Assembly (NCBI GenBank): GCA_963787895.1
Contig: CAWBEX010000002.1
Span: forward strand, 186,001-250,000
Direction of reading: 5' to 3'
Source: Anderseniella sp963787895
GTDB lineage: Bacteria > Pseudomonadota > Alphaproteobacteria > Rhizobiales > Aestuariivirgaceae
Length of the DNA: 64,000 bases
Under the pieces are notes generated by a model. It made no database searches. It worked only from the letters and a program-made list of their open reading frames with translations, and was not told where the DNA came from. A program made the position numbers and the translations under genes. This document shows positions 1-9,543 of this stretch, piece by piece; the stretch's first letter is position 1; every line of letters starts with the position of its first letter.

Positions 1-861
1 TGTGTCCGGGTCGTACCGGAAGTTGCCTGACAATTGTTCTGCCTGCACCTTCTCCGGGAAGCCATTGATCACGTCTCCGGATTTGGTCATCAAGTTGCCG
101 AACTGACCCAGAACACCACGCAGTGCGTCCATAGTCGCCTTGCGATCAGATTCAGTTTCATAAACAGCAGCATGACGCATAACCGCCCACTCTCCCGTGT
201 ACTTTCCATCAAACTTCGCAATGGATGCATCAAGCCGCTTCTTGTATTCCTCTGCCTCGGAAAAGGGCATGGTGAGTGGCCACGACATGATATTGCAGTT
301 GTTCTCGACTGCGTAATCAAAGGTGATTGGGGCCCGGGCTGCCACCCACACCGGCACATCCGGCTGAATCGGCTTCGGGCATGAGGTGGCCGACGGAAAC
401 TGCCAGTACTCGCCGTTATGCTCGTAGTCGCCTTGCCACAACTTTTTCACAACCGGCAGCATTTCCTGCATGTATTTCCAGCTGTCCTTTTGATCGAGAC
501 CGGGGAACATGCGGTCAAACTCGCGCTGATAGGCACCTGAACCGATACCGAACTCCAGTCGGCCGTTGCTGAGGAGATCGAGCAGCGCTGCTTCCCCTGC
601 CAGATTGATTGGGTGCCAGTACGCAGCATTGACGACACCCACACCGAGCCGGATGTTGGGGCAATGATCACCCCACCAGGCCAGCATGGTAAACGGGTTC
701 GGTGCGATGGTCATTTCCATGGCATGATGTTCCGCCGCCCAGGCAACCTCGAACCCTGCTGCATCTGCCATCTTGACCATTTCGAGTGTATGGTCACGCA
801 CCTCTCGCATGTCCACGGACGCATCCATACGCTCCATGTTTATTGCCAGATGAAATTTCAT
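1..861 (-). CDS. LLM-class flavin-dependent monooxygenase (3' end outside the window)
   Basis: The first 287 residues of a bacterial-luciferase-like (LLM) oxidoreductase are visible; the gene runs off the left edge. The frame is open from the ATG at 861 with no stop. The N-terminus (MKFHLAINMER), an EHH motif in the first strand-helix unit, the segment GRLEFGIGSGAYQREF and the later PVWVAARAP fit the F420/FMN-dependent TIM-barrel family that oxidises substrates with reduced flavin and O2. The start lies 27 bases downstream of the aldehyde dehydrogenase stop and has a purine-rich AGGAGCA stretch in front, so the two are probably co-transcribed. A monooxygenase releasing an aldehyde that the dehydrogenase oxidises would make sense, but the substrate cannot be read from the sequence. 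Confidence 0.85.
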   Translation of the reverse strand, partial: MKFHLAINMERMDASVDMREVRDHTLEMVKMADAAGFEVAWAAEHHAMEMTIAPNPFTMLAWWGDHCPNIRLGVGVVNAAYWHPINLAGEAALLDLLSNGRLEFGIGSGAYQREFDRMFPGLDQKDSWKYMQEMLPVVKKLWQGDYEHNGEYWQFPSATSCPKPIQPDVPVWVAARAPITFDYAVENNCNIMSWPLTMPFSEAEEYKKRLDASIAKFDGKYTGEWAVMRHAAVYETESDRKATMDALRGVLGQFGNLMTKSGDVINGFPEKVQAEQLSGNFRYDPDT

Positions 862-888
862 TGCTTGCTCCTGTGAATTTGCACTGGG

Positions 889-2370
889 TCAGCGGCTGTG
901 GAACTGGCTGGCCAGCGGTGCATCAGAAGTGTTCATCCAAACCGTCTTTGGCCGGGTATAATCAAGCACCGCCTGAAAGCCGCTTTCGCGGCCAAAGCCG
1001 GAGTTTTTCATTCCACCGAACTCTGCCACCGGCGAGATCACCCGGTAAGTATTGACCCAGACAATGCCAGCCTTGACCGCATCAGACATACGCAAAGACC
1101 GGGCGCTGGAGCGGGTAAATATGCCAGCAGCCAATCCGTGGACGGTGTCATTGGCAAGGCGAACCGCCTCTTCTTCGGTCTTGAACCTGACGGCAGCGAC
1201 GACCGGGCCGAACAATTCCGTATCGGTGATTTTGAGATTATGGCTGGGGCAGTCGACAATTGTCGGCTCGTAGAAGTATCCTTCAAGCCCCTGCGGGCGT
1301 TTGCCACCCGCGATTACCTTGCCGCCCTGCTCTTGCGCGTAGGCAACTTCACGCTCGATGTTCTCCAACTGCGCAGTAGTGCATAATGGCCCCATCTGGG
1401 TTTCGTCCAGCATCGGATCGCCAATCTTCACGCTTTCAGCCACTGCCTTCATGCGTTCAAGGAATTCGTCAGCGATGGTTTCCTGCAACAGCAGCCGTGA
1501 CCCCGCCACGCAACTCTGTCCGGCAGCAGCGAAAATGCCGCCGACAGAACCATTAACTGCACTTTCGATGTCGGCGTCCTCAAACACGATAAATGGAGAC
1601 TTGCCACCGAGCTCGAGTGAGACTTCCGCAAAGTTCTCCGCCGAATTGTGCACTACATGACGCGCAGCCACCGGACCGCCGGTGAACGACACACGCGCCA
1701 CCATCGGATGCGAGGTCAGCACTCTACCGCACGGGTCGCCGTGTCCGGTGACAATGTTGACAACTCCAGCTGGAATGCCGGCATGCTCTATTAACCTGCC
1801 AAATTCCAGCATGGCGGCGGATGCATATTCCGATGCCTTCAGCACGATAGTGTTTCCAGCTGCCAGCGCCGGGCCGATTTTAACCGCACTCAGGAACAAC
1901 TGTGAGTTCCAGGGCACTACCGCAGCAATGACGCCAAGCGGTTCGCGCTTGGTGAAGACGAACAGGTCGGGCTTGTCGATTGGCAGGGTTTCACCGTGGA
2001 TCTTGTCAGCAGCACCGGCATAGAAGTGAAAAAACTCCGCAATGTAATTCGCCTGCCAGCGCGTTTCCTTTAACATCTTGCCGGTGTCCCGGGTTTCGAT
2101 CGTGCCCAGCTCCTCCGACTTGCTGGCCAACAGATCACCCAATCTGCGCAAACAATGGCCGCGCTGCGTAGCGGACATGGACTTCCAGGGACCCTCATTG
2201 CCAGCCTTCCAGGCAGCTTTCACTGCACGATCAACATCTTCCGCAGTGGCTTCAGGCACATTGCACCAAGCCCGGCCGGTCGCCGGATTGAAACTTTCAA
2301 AGGTCTTGCCGTCCGAGGCAGCAACCCATTCTCCATCGATCAGCATCCGGTAGGTTTCAAGCGAATTCAT
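889..2370 (-). CDS. NAD(P)-dependent aldehyde dehydrogenase
   Basis: A full-length (493 aa) aldehyde dehydrogenase oxidising an aldehyde to the acid with NAD(P)+. Visible motifs are the cofactor-site PWNSQLF around residue 153, Lys178 in IVLKAS, FTGG at 229-232, the general base Glu253 in LELGGKSP and the nucleophile Cys287 in GQSCVAG, all at normal spacing. The gene is divergent from a LysR regulator that starts about 175 bases away, the classic arrangement for LysR control, and is followed by the flavin monooxygenase. The family is highly paralogous, so the substrate (aliphatic, betaine-type or aromatic aldehyde) is undetermined. Confidence 0.92.
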   Translation of the reverse strand: MNSLETYRMLIDGEWVAASDGKTFESFNPATGRAWCNVPEATAEDVDRAVKAAWKAGNEGPWKSMSATQRGHCLRRLGDLLASKSEELGTIETRDTGKMLKETRWQANYIAEFFHFYAGAADKIHGETLPIDKPDLFVFTKREPLGVIAAVVPWNSQLFLSAVKIGPALAAGNTIVLKASEYASAAMLEFGRLIEHAGIPAGVVNIVTGHGDPCGRVLTSHPMVARVSFTGGPVAARHVVHNSAENFAEVSLELGGKSPFIVFEDADIESAVNGSVGGIFAAAGQSCVAGSRLLLQETIADEFLERMKAVAESVKIGDPMLDETQMGPLCTTAQLENIEREVAYAQEQGGKVIAGGKRPQGLEGYFYEPTIVDCPSHNLKITDTELFGPVVAAVRFKTEEEAVRLANDTVHGLAAGIFTRSSARSLRMSDAVKAGIVWVNTYRVISPVAEFGGMKNSGFGRESGFQAVLDYTRPKTVWMNTSDAPLASQFHSR

Positions 2371-2545
2371 TCAGCTTCTGTTCTTTCTTGCAAATGGCAA
2401 GATCTTGATTGCCCATGAAGCGGCACATGCAACGAACCCATCATTCCGCCCGAAGCTGCTGCCTCCACCGCACAATCTGGCTCAGATTTACAATCCTGAA
2501 AAACAAAATATTTTGGCATTTAAATTCGATTTTTTTGCACTTAAT

Positions 2546-3412
2546 ATGTTTCATATGAACCACGCCAATCTTGAGACATTCCTGAAGATCATCGAAACCG
2601 GCAGTCTGGTGCGAGCATCCGAAACACTCAATGTGACCCAGTCCACGGTTACCGCGCGGCTGAAGACACTGGAGGACGAACTGGGCCAGACGCTTATGGT
2701 GCGGCAAAAATCAGGAGCCACACTTACTGCTGCCGGCCTCAAACTCAAACGCTATGCAGAGGTCATGTCCGGCCTTTGGCGCCAGGCCCGCATGGAGATA
2801 TCCCTGCCCAAGGGAACAAGGTCAGTGTGCAATTTGGGCTGTCATCAGGATCTTTGGCCCGGCCTCGGCAAGTCAGTATTTGAAGCGCTGCGTCGCACCC
2901 ATCCCGACGATGCCTTGTCGATATGGACCGGCGAACAGTCAGAACTTGATGCTCGCCTGGGTGCCGGCCTGGTCGATGTGGCAATCACCTATCAGCCTGT
3001 TGTGCACGGCAATCAATCAATCCAGTTGTTGCCGCCTGACCGGCTGGTATTATATGCCAACACTCCAGACAAACCCATGCGGTTTGATCCCGGCTATGTC
3101 TATGTAGACCTAGGCGACGATTTTCACCGCGAGCATTCGCGCGAGTATGCAGATGCCGGCGTTGCCCGCATCAGCTTCTCCAGCGCCGTTTGGGCACTTG
3201 AGCACTTACTGGAAAATGGCGGTTCAGCCTATTTGCCCGAACGTCTAGCGCAGCCATACGTTGCAAGTGCGCAACTGCACCAGATCGCTGGCTCGCCGGC
3301 ATATTCAAGAAATGCCTATCTGGTGACCAACGACAGGACAGTGCACAACTGGCCCCTGCTGGAAGTGTTCAACGAGAGTGTGCTGGCACAACATGCAGCA
3401 TCACATCTTTGA
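2546..3412 (+). CDS. LysR-family transcriptional regulator
   Basis: LysR-type activator/repressor of about 288 aa. The winged HTH occupies the first ~60 residues (SLVRASETLNVTQSTVTARL), followed by an effector-binding domain. The open frame extends 47 codons further upstream, but the family N-terminus begins at MFHMNHANLETFL, so the start is the ATG at 2546 or the one at 2555. The upstream segment (2480-2545) is AT-rich and looks like a promoter/operator region rather than coding sequence. Divergent from the aldehyde dehydrogenase, its probable target together with the flavin monooxygenase. The effector is unknown. Confidence 0.88.
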   Translation: MFHMNHANLETFLKIIETGSLVRASETLNVTQSTVTARLKTLEDELGQTLMVRQKSGATLTAAGLKLKRYAEVMSGLWRQARMEISLPKGTRSVCNLGCHQDLWPGLGKSVFEALRRTHPDDALSIWTGEQSELDARLGAGLVDVAITYQPVVHGNQSIQLLPPDRLVLYANTPDKPMRFDPGYVYVDLGDDFHREHSREYADAGVARISFSSAVWALEHLLENGGSAYLPERLAQPYVASAQLHQIAGSPAYSRNAYLVTNDRTVHNWPLLEVFNESVLAQHAASHL

Positions 3413-3711
3413 GGGTGTGTTGTGCGGGCACCGCAATTTCGCAACGCCCAAACCTCAATCATGGTGAGCAAGTTCGGCATAATGGCAATCCTCACGGCAT
3501 TATGTTTAACGGCACAGTCGTGCGAACAATTATCCATCCAGAAATCTCTTGTCTTGCGGTGAAGGCATAACTCTTTTGCCGCAATTGCCTTGAAAGCGTA
3601 CCAAGGATTACACCGAATTCACTGGCAGCATTCAGAGCACGAGAGCAGTCTTGCCGTTGTTCCGGCATCCAAACGGTAGCCGGTATCACAAGTGGAAAAG
3701 GAAACATTTCC

Positions 3712-3813
3712 ATGACTACCAACAAACCAACGTCTACACCTAAACCGCATCCCAAACCCCAGCAGGGCAAACCGATGCCAAATCAATCTGGCAAAAACTA
3801 CGGCTACAAATAA
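3712..3813 (+). CDS. possible 33-aa Pro/Lys-rich microprotein
   Basis: A short open frame, ATG to TAA, encoding 33 residues rich in Pro, Lys, Thr, Asn and Gln with repeated KP pairs, ending NYGYK. A GGAAAAGGAAA purine run sits just upstream at Shine-Dalgarno distance. Composition suggests a disordered, basic peptide. No function recognised. The preceding ~300 bases after the LysR gene hold no convincing larger gene; an imperfect inverted repeat with TTGAGG/CCTCAA ends spans about 3411-3460. Could be a chance ORF. Confidence 0.4.
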   Translation: MTTNKPTSTPKPHPKPQQGKPMPNQSGKNYGYK

Positions 3814-3922
3814 GACCTGCTTGTCTACATGTGTGTAGATACAAATTTCCTTTCAGCAGCGCGCGTGTGGCCACGCCCCTGGAAGTCCAACACAATCCCA
3901 CACGACAATTGGAGTAATTGAA

Positions 3923-4195
3923 ATGAAGACCCCCTTTATCATGGCCGGACTTCTGCTCGCTGCTGCAACTGCGTCGTCAAGTTTTGCAGCAACCGTGCAC
4001 AACATGGATGCGAAATCCCAGACCGTCTCCATCATGGAGAACGGCAAGACATCAGAGATGACACTGGCAGCCAATGTCAGCAAGGAATACATATGCGCGA
4101 AAGGCTGCGACTTATCCGTGGGCTCACACAAGCTGACCCTCAAGGGTGCTGAAACAGTCAACATCAAGGATGGCGAACCGAGCATCCAGAAGTAA
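3923..4195 (+). CDS. small secreted protein, unknown function
   Basis: A 90-aa protein with a clear Sec signal peptide: Lys2, a hydrophobic core (IMAGLLLAAATA) and a likely cleavage after SSFA-A at about residue 23. The mature part of about 67 residues is beta-rich and has two cysteines in a CxxxC arrangement (YICAKGCDL) that could form a disulfide in the periplasm. A GGAGTAAT stretch lies in front of the ATG. A hairpin terminator follows about 30 bases after the stop, so it seems monocistronic. No family was recognised. Confidence 0.7.
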   Translation: MKTPFIMAGLLLAAATASSSFAATVHNMDAKSQTVSIMENGKTSEMTLAANVSKEYICAKGCDLSVGSHKLTLKGAETVNIKDGEPSIQK

Positions 4196-4223
4196 CTTCA
4201 CCTCAACTCCTGCCTGCCTGTGG

Positions 4224-4251
4224 AACGCCCGGAGCCCCGTCTCCGGGCGTT
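4224..4251 (+). terminator. hairpin terminator after the small secreted protein
   Basis: Perfect 10-bp stem ACGCCCGGAG / CTCCGGGCGT (4225-4234 with 4241-4250) plus an A-T closing pair, loop of six bases, followed by a short T-rich stretch (TTTCC). It lies 28 bases past the stop codon. The U-tract is weak, so efficiency is uncertain. Confidence 0.6.
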
Positions 4252-4378
4252 TCCATATTGGCAGCAACCAGCACACAGTCATGCAAATTGCGTTTGGCAG
4301 ACCTGCCAACACATGCATCATCGTGACAACGGCGGTCTTTGCAAAACCGTAATTGTATCGCCTAACAAATTCAGACAG

Positions 4379-4406
4379 TTGAGCCAGTTACTTGCTTCAC
4401 CTATGT
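4379..4406 (+). promoter_or_regulatory. candidate promoter for the RND efflux operon
   Basis: TTGAGC at 4379-4384 and CTATGT at 4401-4406 with a 16-base spacer resemble an alphaproteobacterial housekeeping promoter (CTTGAC / CTATAT type). It sits about 75 bases upstream of the adaptor-protein ATG, and the region shows no coding potential. A near-inverted repeat (TCAGACAG ... CTGTCTCA) flanks it and could bind a local regulator. Pattern match only. Confidence 0.35.
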
Positions 4407-4479
4407 TGCAATCTGTCTCAAAAATCTGAGCACGGACAAATTCTATTGTATTCCGGCATTTTTCAGTGAGTAGGTTCGA

Positions 4480-5604
4480 ATGAAACGCCAGATATTGGCC
4501 ACGATGTTCTTGTTGTTGATTCTTGCGCTGTGCGGAGGACTGATCTGGTTCAACTTCTTCAAGGCACAGAAAATCGGCGAGTTTTTTGCCGGCATGAAGC
4601 CACCAGTTCAGACTGTTTCCACTACCCTGGTTAAGGCAAAGACCTGGCAGCCCGGCATAACAGCCATTGGTACCGCGCGCGCTGCCCAGGGTGTGCAGCT
4701 AGCCGTGCAGGCAAGTGGCCTGGTCAAGGAAATCCGGTTCAAGGCAAATGACAAGGTGAAGGCTGGCGATGTGTTGGTACAGCTGGACGATGCAGTTGAA
4801 CGCGCAGACCTGAACGATGCTCAAACTGCCGTAAAAATCAATGAAACGGCAGTTGGACGCAGCCAATCACTCAAGCGAAAGGGTTTTGATTCTCAAGCTG
4901 CTCTTGATAACGCACAAGGCGCGCTGGAATCAGCGCGTGGCAAGTTGGCCAATACGCAAGCAATCATTGAGACCAAGGCGCTCAAGGCACCCTTCAGCGG
5001 CACTATCGGCATCCCCGAAATTGATCTGGGCCAGTACCTTTCCGCCGGCACTGTAGTTGCAACGCTTCAGGATCTCGACAACATGGTGGTGGACTTCTAC
5101 GTGCCGGAGCAATCCGTACAGTTCCTCGCGCTTGGTCAGAAGGTCTTGTTTGGCCTGAGCGAAGACAAACTAGACATGGGTGGTGAAATAAGCGGCATCA
5201 ACCCGCGCGGCGATCCGCAAACGCGGCTGGTCAATGTGCGAGCCAGCATATTTGCGTCTGCCGACAAGGGAATCATACCAGGTCGCTTCGTGCAGGTGCG
5301 GGTTCAGATGCAGCAAGAAGACAATGTTATCGCTGTGCCGCAAACGGCTGTCGTGACATCGCTTTATGGTGACTACGTCTACAAGATTGTGCCCGACACA
5401 AACACCGGCGCAGCCAAGGACGCCGTGATGGTACAGCAGGTGTTTGTGAAGGTGGGCAGACTGGATGGCGGCCAGATCGAAGTCGTGAGCGGCCTTTCCG
5501 CGGGCGATGTCATAGTCGATGCCGGTCAGAACAAGCTGCAACCAGGCGCCAGCGTGAAGGTCGACAATTCGATTAGCATCACCAAACCCGTTGCAAGCCA
5601 GTGA
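4480..5604 (+). CDS. RND efflux periplasmic adaptor (membrane fusion protein)
   Basis: A 374-aa membrane-fusion protein of the AcrA/MexH kind, linking an inner-membrane RND pump to an outer-membrane channel. One N-terminal membrane anchor (residues about 7-27) is followed by a biotinyl-lipoyl-like half-motif (GLVKEIRFKANDKVKAGDVL, about 84-103), a short coiled-coil hairpin (about 115-160), the second lipoyl half (LKAPFSGTIGIPEI), then beta-barrel and membrane-proximal domains. It precedes the RND permease by 10 bases, so the two are one operon. No outer-membrane TolC-like gene is present here, so a channel encoded elsewhere is probably used. Confidence 0.92.
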   Translation: MKRQILATMFLLLILALCGGLIWFNFFKAQKIGEFFAGMKPPVQTVSTTLVKAKTWQPGITAIGTARAAQGVQLAVQASGLVKEIRFKANDKVKAGDVLVQLDDAVERADLNDAQTAVKINETAVGRSQSLKRKGFDSQAALDNAQGALESARGKLANTQAIIETKALKAPFSGTIGIPEIDLGQYLSAGTVVATLQDLDNMVVDFYVPEQSVQFLALGQKVLFGLSEDKLDMGGEISGINPRGDPQTRLVNVRASIFASADKGIIPGRFVQVRVQMQQEDNVIAVPQTAVVTSLYGDYVYKIVPDTNTGAAKDAVMVQQVFVKVGRLDGGQIEVVSGLSAGDVIVDAGQNKLQPGASVKVDNSISITKPVASQ

Positions 5605-5614
5605 GGCAAAAAAC

Positions 5615-8600
5615 ATGAGCTTCACAGAGACATTTATCCGCCGCCCGGTGCTGTCTACCGTTGTCTCCCTGCTAATCCTGCTGCTCGGGTTTCAAGGGAT
5701 GTTTAGCCTGAAATTGCGTGAATACCCGGAAGTGAAGGAGACCACGATCACCATCACGACGGTGTATGTGGGCGCGTCTGCAGATCTGATTCAGGGCTTT
5801 GTTACAACGCCGATCGCGAAGGCGGTTATCAGTGCCGAAGGTGTGGACTATGTCACCTCATCGAGCCGCCTCGGTCTCAGTACGGTGCAGGTGCAGATGA
5901 AGCTCGACACAGACCCCAACGCGGCGCTGACCGAGGTGAATGCAAAGGTGCAGGCAGTGCGTGCGCAACTGCCATCTGACGTCAAGGACCCGGTTGTTGC
6001 CAAAGGTACCGGCCAGACATTTGCATTAATGTACCTGACATTTGCGAGCCCGGAAATGTCGCCGCAGCAGGTAACAGAGTATTTGACCCGGGTGGTTCAA
6101 CCACGCCTGTCTACGCTGGAAGGTGTTGCCGATGCGCAGATACTGGGCGGGCAGAATTTTGCAATGCGTGTGTGGGTGGATCCACTGAGACTGGCAGCAC
6201 GCAATGTCAGCGCTGCTGATGTAGTCAACGCAATCAACGCTGCCAACTTCCTGTCCGCACCAGGCAAAACAAAAAACCAGTATGTTGCGTACTCGCTTGA
6301 GTCCAGAACCACACTGCAAACGGCAGAAAGTTTCGGCGCCCTTCCATTGCGCACGTCAGGCGACGAGATCGTGCGCTTGCGAGATGTTGCAAGCGTGGAA
6401 CTTGGCCCTGAGTCCTCTGATGTGAAAGTAACCTTCTCCGGCCGGGAAGGCACCTTTATTGGCGTCACCACCACACCATCCGCCAACCCGCTGGACGTTG
6501 CCAATCTGGTCCACAAGGAAGTGGCAGCGATGCAGCCCACCCTGCCAGCCAACATGACGGCAGAAGTAGTTTACGACGCATCGAGCTTTATTCAGGCTTC
6601 GATTGACGAGGTTTTCAAGACCATAGCGGAAGCGGTATTGATCGTGGTGCTGGTTATCCTGATCTTCCTCGGCTCATTCCGTTCGGTAGTCATTCCGGTC
6701 GTCACAATTCCACTGTCGCTCATTGGCGTGTGCCTGTTCCTGTATGCCTTTGGTTTTTCTATCAATCTGCTGACCCTGCTGGCCATGGTGCTGGCAATCG
6801 GGCTTGTTGTGGATGATGCCATTGTCGTGGTCGAAAACATCCACCGGCACATCGAGGCTGGTGACACGCCGATCAACGCCGCCATCAACGGCATGAACGA
6901 GATTTTCCGCCCCATCGTATCCATGACCATTACGCTTGCAGCTGTCTATGCACCTATCGGCTTCACGGCCGGATTGACAGGGTCACTGTTTCGCGAATTT
7001 GCGTTCACGCTGGCAGGGGCAGTGATCCTGTCAGGCATCATTGCTGTCACACTTTCGCCGATGATGGCATCTCGCTTGTTGAAACCGCATGCCGAGGGTG
7101 GTCAAACCGGCTTTGCCGGCTTTGTTGACCGGCGGTTCAGTTGGCTCGAGCGCAAGTATCATGGTGGTCTGCATAGTTCTCTGAATGCCCGTTGGGCTAC
7201 ATTTATTGTGGCCTTTGCCCTACTCGGGACAGTCGGCTTTCTGTTCACCCACACATCATCAGAACTGGCCCCGGAAGAGGATCAGGGTGTCTTTCTGGGC
7301 GTAGTGAACGCACCCAAGTATGCCAACTCGGACTACACCCAGTTCTACATCAAGGAGTTTCACAAGCTGCGTGAAACCATCCCCGAGATCAAGGAGACGT
7401 TCTCGATTGTCGGCATTGACGGCGGCGGTGGGGCGTTCTTCGGCATGAAGCTGAAAGACTGGGCAGACCGGACCGGCACACCAGCGGCCAAGACCAAGCA
7501 GGAAATACAGAACGCTGTTGGCGCAAGTCCCGGTATACAGGCATTCGTGTTTGCAAGGCCTTCCTTGCCCGGTACCGGGGGCGGCCTTCCGGTGCAGTAT
7601 GTGATCAGGTCTCTGGGCAGCCCGGAACAGGTTTACGAGGTGGCGGAGACCATCCGCAAGCGAGCCCAGGCCAGCGGCAAGTTCATCGTTGTGCAGAACT
7701 CGATGTCATTTGACACACCCACGTCGCGCATCGTGATTGACCGCGACCGGGCTGCATCGATGGGAGTTCCCATATCCGATATAGGCACGACACTTGGTGC
7801 GCTGGTGGGCGGTGCGGCAATCTCCAAGTTTGACCGGGACAACCGCAGTTATGATGTGATCATGCAGGTGTCGGACGAGAACCGCATGAACCCGGACCTG
7901 CTGGGCAAATACTATGTGCGCTCGTCCAGCAGCGCGATGGTGCCGCTGTCGGCTCTGGTGAAGTTTGAAAATCTGGCTCAGCCAGCCAGCATCGAACAGT
8001 TCAACCAGCTGAATTCGGCAACCATCTCCGGTGTTCCGTTGCCAACGGTCGCCAGTTCAGACGGCCTGAAAGAACTGCAAACCATTGCGCAACAGGTTAT
8101 GCCAGCGGGATTCTTTACCGACTACATTGGTCAGTCCCGTCAAGAGCAATCAGCAGGCAATGACTTGCTCATCGCGTTCGCCCTTGCCATCGTGGTGATC
8201 TACCTGGTGCTGGCTGCCCAGTTCGAAAGCTTCCGCGACCCCATCATCATCTTGATGGCCGTGCCCCTATCGCTGTTTGGCGCTTTGGTTCCGCTGAACC
8301 TCGGTCTCGGCACATTGAACATCTTTACCCAGGTGGGTTTGATCACCCTGGTGGGACTGATCACCAAGCACGGTATCCTGATGGTCGAATTCGCCAACGA
8401 ACAACGCATACTGCACGGCATGAGCAAACGCGAGGCGATCGAAACGGCCGCTGAAGTTCGCCTGCGTCCCATACTGATGACCACGGCGGCAATGGTGCTG
8501 GGTGTCACGCCACTGCTGACTGCAACGGGCGCAGGTGCTGCAGCACGGTTTTCCATGGGACTGGTGATTGCCGCGGGCATGGCTGTGGGCACGCTGTTCA

Positions 8601-8668
8601 CGCTGTTCGTGGTGCCAATGTTCTACACACTGATATCATCGAACAAGGTTAGGTCTGATGCGACCTGA
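5615..8668 (+). CDS. RND-family efflux permease (HAE1-like)
   Basis: An inner-membrane proton-driven drug/solute exporter of about 1017 aa, the normal length. The start is taken at MSFTETFIRRP (ATG 5615), the canonical RND N-terminus; the frame opens 24 bases earlier inside the adaptor gene. Two repeats of six helices flank large periplasmic domains. The proton-relay Asp pair appears in TM4 as GLVVDDAIVVVEN, and the second half has the matching GLITKHGILMVEFAN. Co-transcribed with the adaptor. It most resembles MexI/MexW-type pumps. Substrates are not predictable. A terminator hairpin follows about 190 bases downstream. Confidence 0.93.
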   Translation: MSFTETFIRRPVLSTVVSLLILLLGFQGMFSLKLREYPEVKETTITITTVYVGASADLIQGFVTTPIAKAVISAEGVDYVTSSSRLGLSTVQVQMKLDTDPNAALTEVNAKVQAVRAQLPSDVKDPVVAKGTGQTFALMYLTFASPEMSPQQVTEYLTRVVQPRLSTLEGVADAQILGGQNFAMRVWVDPLRLAARNVSAADVVNAINAANFLSAPGKTKNQYVAYSLESRTTLQTAESFGALPLRTSGDEIVRLRDVASVELGPESSDVKVTFSGREGTFIGVTTTPSANPLDVANLVHKEVAAMQPTLPANMTAEVVYDASSFIQASIDEVFKTIAEAVLIVVLVILIFLGSFRSVVIPVVTIPLSLIGVCLFLYAFGFSINLLTLLAMVLAIGLVVDDAIVVVENIHRHIEAGDTPINAAINGMNEIFRPIVSMTITLAAVYAPIGFTAGLTGSLFREFAFTLAGAVILSGIIAVTLSPMMASRLLKPHAEGGQTGFAGFVDRRFSWLERKYHGGLHSSLNARWATFIVAFALLGTVGFLFTHTSSELAPEEDQGVFLGVVNAPKYANSDYTQFYIKEFHKLRETIPEIKETFSIVGIDGGGGAFFGMKLKDWADRTGTPAAKTKQEIQNAVGASPGIQAFVFARPSLPGTGGGLPVQYVIRSLGSPEQVYEVAETIRKRAQASGKFIVVQNSMSFDTPTSRIVIDRDRAASMGVPISDIGTTLGALVGGAAISKFDRDNRSYDVIMQVSDENRMNPDLLGKYYVRSSSSAMVPLSALVKFENLAQPASIEQFNQLNSATISGVPLPTVASSDGLKELQTIAQQVMPAGFFTDYIGQSRQEQSAGNDLLIAFALAIVVIYLVLAAQFESFRDPIIILMAVPLSLFGALVPLNLGLGTLNIFTQVGLITLVGLITKHGILMVEFANEQRILHGMSKREAIETAAEVRLRPILMTTAAMVLGVTPLLTATGAGAAARFSMGLVIAAGMAVGTLFTLFVVPMFYTLISSNKVRSDAT

Positions 8669-9150
8669 ACAGGGGCGCCAATTACGTCTGGCCTGCTTTT
8701 CATTGAGCAGACGACGGCTGATCTGAACTGCTGGCTGGCGCTGCAAGGGTTCTGCACGAAGCACGACACCGCCGGTTGTTGGCCCATCGCAGAAACGAGC
8801 ATTTTGCGGGCACAATCAGCAATCACGCCAGGGATAGTTTCAAGCTGGGTGAAAATGGCGAAGGCCACCGGGGAGGGGTAACCCGGCGGCCTTCTTTTCA
8901 AGGTCATTTGCAGGGGTAGCATTCAGGCCTTGTGTGATTAAAGTGATAGCAGACGCTTATCTCAATGCCAGTTAATTCCAGTTAATCTGCCCATACGACA
9001 GGGCCAGTCAGACTGAAATCTGCCTGCTTCAGAAGGTCCGCGCGCGACGACGCCGGCAAGGCACAGGTATAGGCTGCCACATACCTGCCGTTCGGCGGTG
9101 TTCATGCCATCACCGGCAACAGAGTATTCCCGCTCAAACGCGCCCAATGA
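8669..9150. other. 482-base gap without a convincing gene
   Basis: Between the RND permease and the RidA gene (convergent ends). It holds the terminator at 8861-8897 and a 10-base tandem duplication at 8968-8987 (CCAGTTAATT / CCAGTTAATC). Open frames on the minus strand (8623-8922 and 8962-9147) have no recognisable domain, no good Shine-Dalgarno and odd composition, so I do not call them. Confidence 0.6.
8861..8897 (+). terminator. Rho-independent terminator after the RND operon
   Basis: Inverted repeat AAGGCCACCGGG / CCCGGCGGCCTT with one A-C mismatch around an 8-9 base loop (GAGGGGTAA), followed by CTTTT on the plus strand. The symmetric A run in front of the stem could also let it stop minus-strand transcription coming from the RidA operon. 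Confidence 0.6.
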
Positions 9151-9543
9151 TCAGTCCGGCAATACCGCAGTGGCCTCAATCTCAACCTTGGCCCGGTCTT
9201 CGACCAGCGCCACAACCTGTACCAGCGCCATTGCCGGAAAATGATCTCCGATCACACGCCTGTAGGCCGCGCCAAGTTGCTTCTGCTGGCTCAGATACTC
9301 TTGCTTGTCAGTCACATACCAGGTGAGCCGCACAATGTGTTCGGGTCTGCCGCCGGTCACGGCCAGCACCGCAACGATATTGCACAGCGCCTGTTCAGCC
9401 TGGCCTGCAAACTCGTCGGTCTCGAATTGCTCCTCGGCATTCCACCCGATCATGCCACCGGTGAACACCATCCGCCCTTGTGCCACAATACCGTTGGCAT
9501 ATCCTTTCGGCTGCTTCCAGCCGGCTGGTTGCAACACCTTCAT
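9151..9543 (-). CDS. RidA-family enamine/imine deaminase
   Basis: A 130-aa RidA (YjgF/YER057c/UK114) protein. This family hydrolyses reactive enamine/imine intermediates and forms trimers with active sites between subunits. The C-terminal VEDRAKVEIEATAVLP carries the conserved substrate-binding Arg and Glu. It is the last gene of the anthraniloyl-CoA operon; its start overlaps the upstream CoA-ligase stop by 4 bases. Ring reduction of anthraniloyl-CoA gives a 2-amino-5-oxo-cyclohexene, which is an enamine, so a role in releasing the amino group as ammonia is an attractive inference. Confidence 0.88.
   Translation of the reverse strand: MKVLQPAGWKQPKGYANGIVAQGRMVFTGGMIGWNAEEQFETDEFAGQAEQALCNIVAVLAVTGGRPEHIVRLTWYVTDKQEYLSQQKQLGAAYRRVIGDHFPAMALVQVVALVEDRAKVEIEATAVLPD

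Noticed and set aside
8962..9147. 61-codon open frame after RidA, and an alternative frame ending LTGPVVWAD
   Set aside because: Neither frame shows a known domain or Shine-Dalgarno. It might be a decayed gene tail but cannot be supported.
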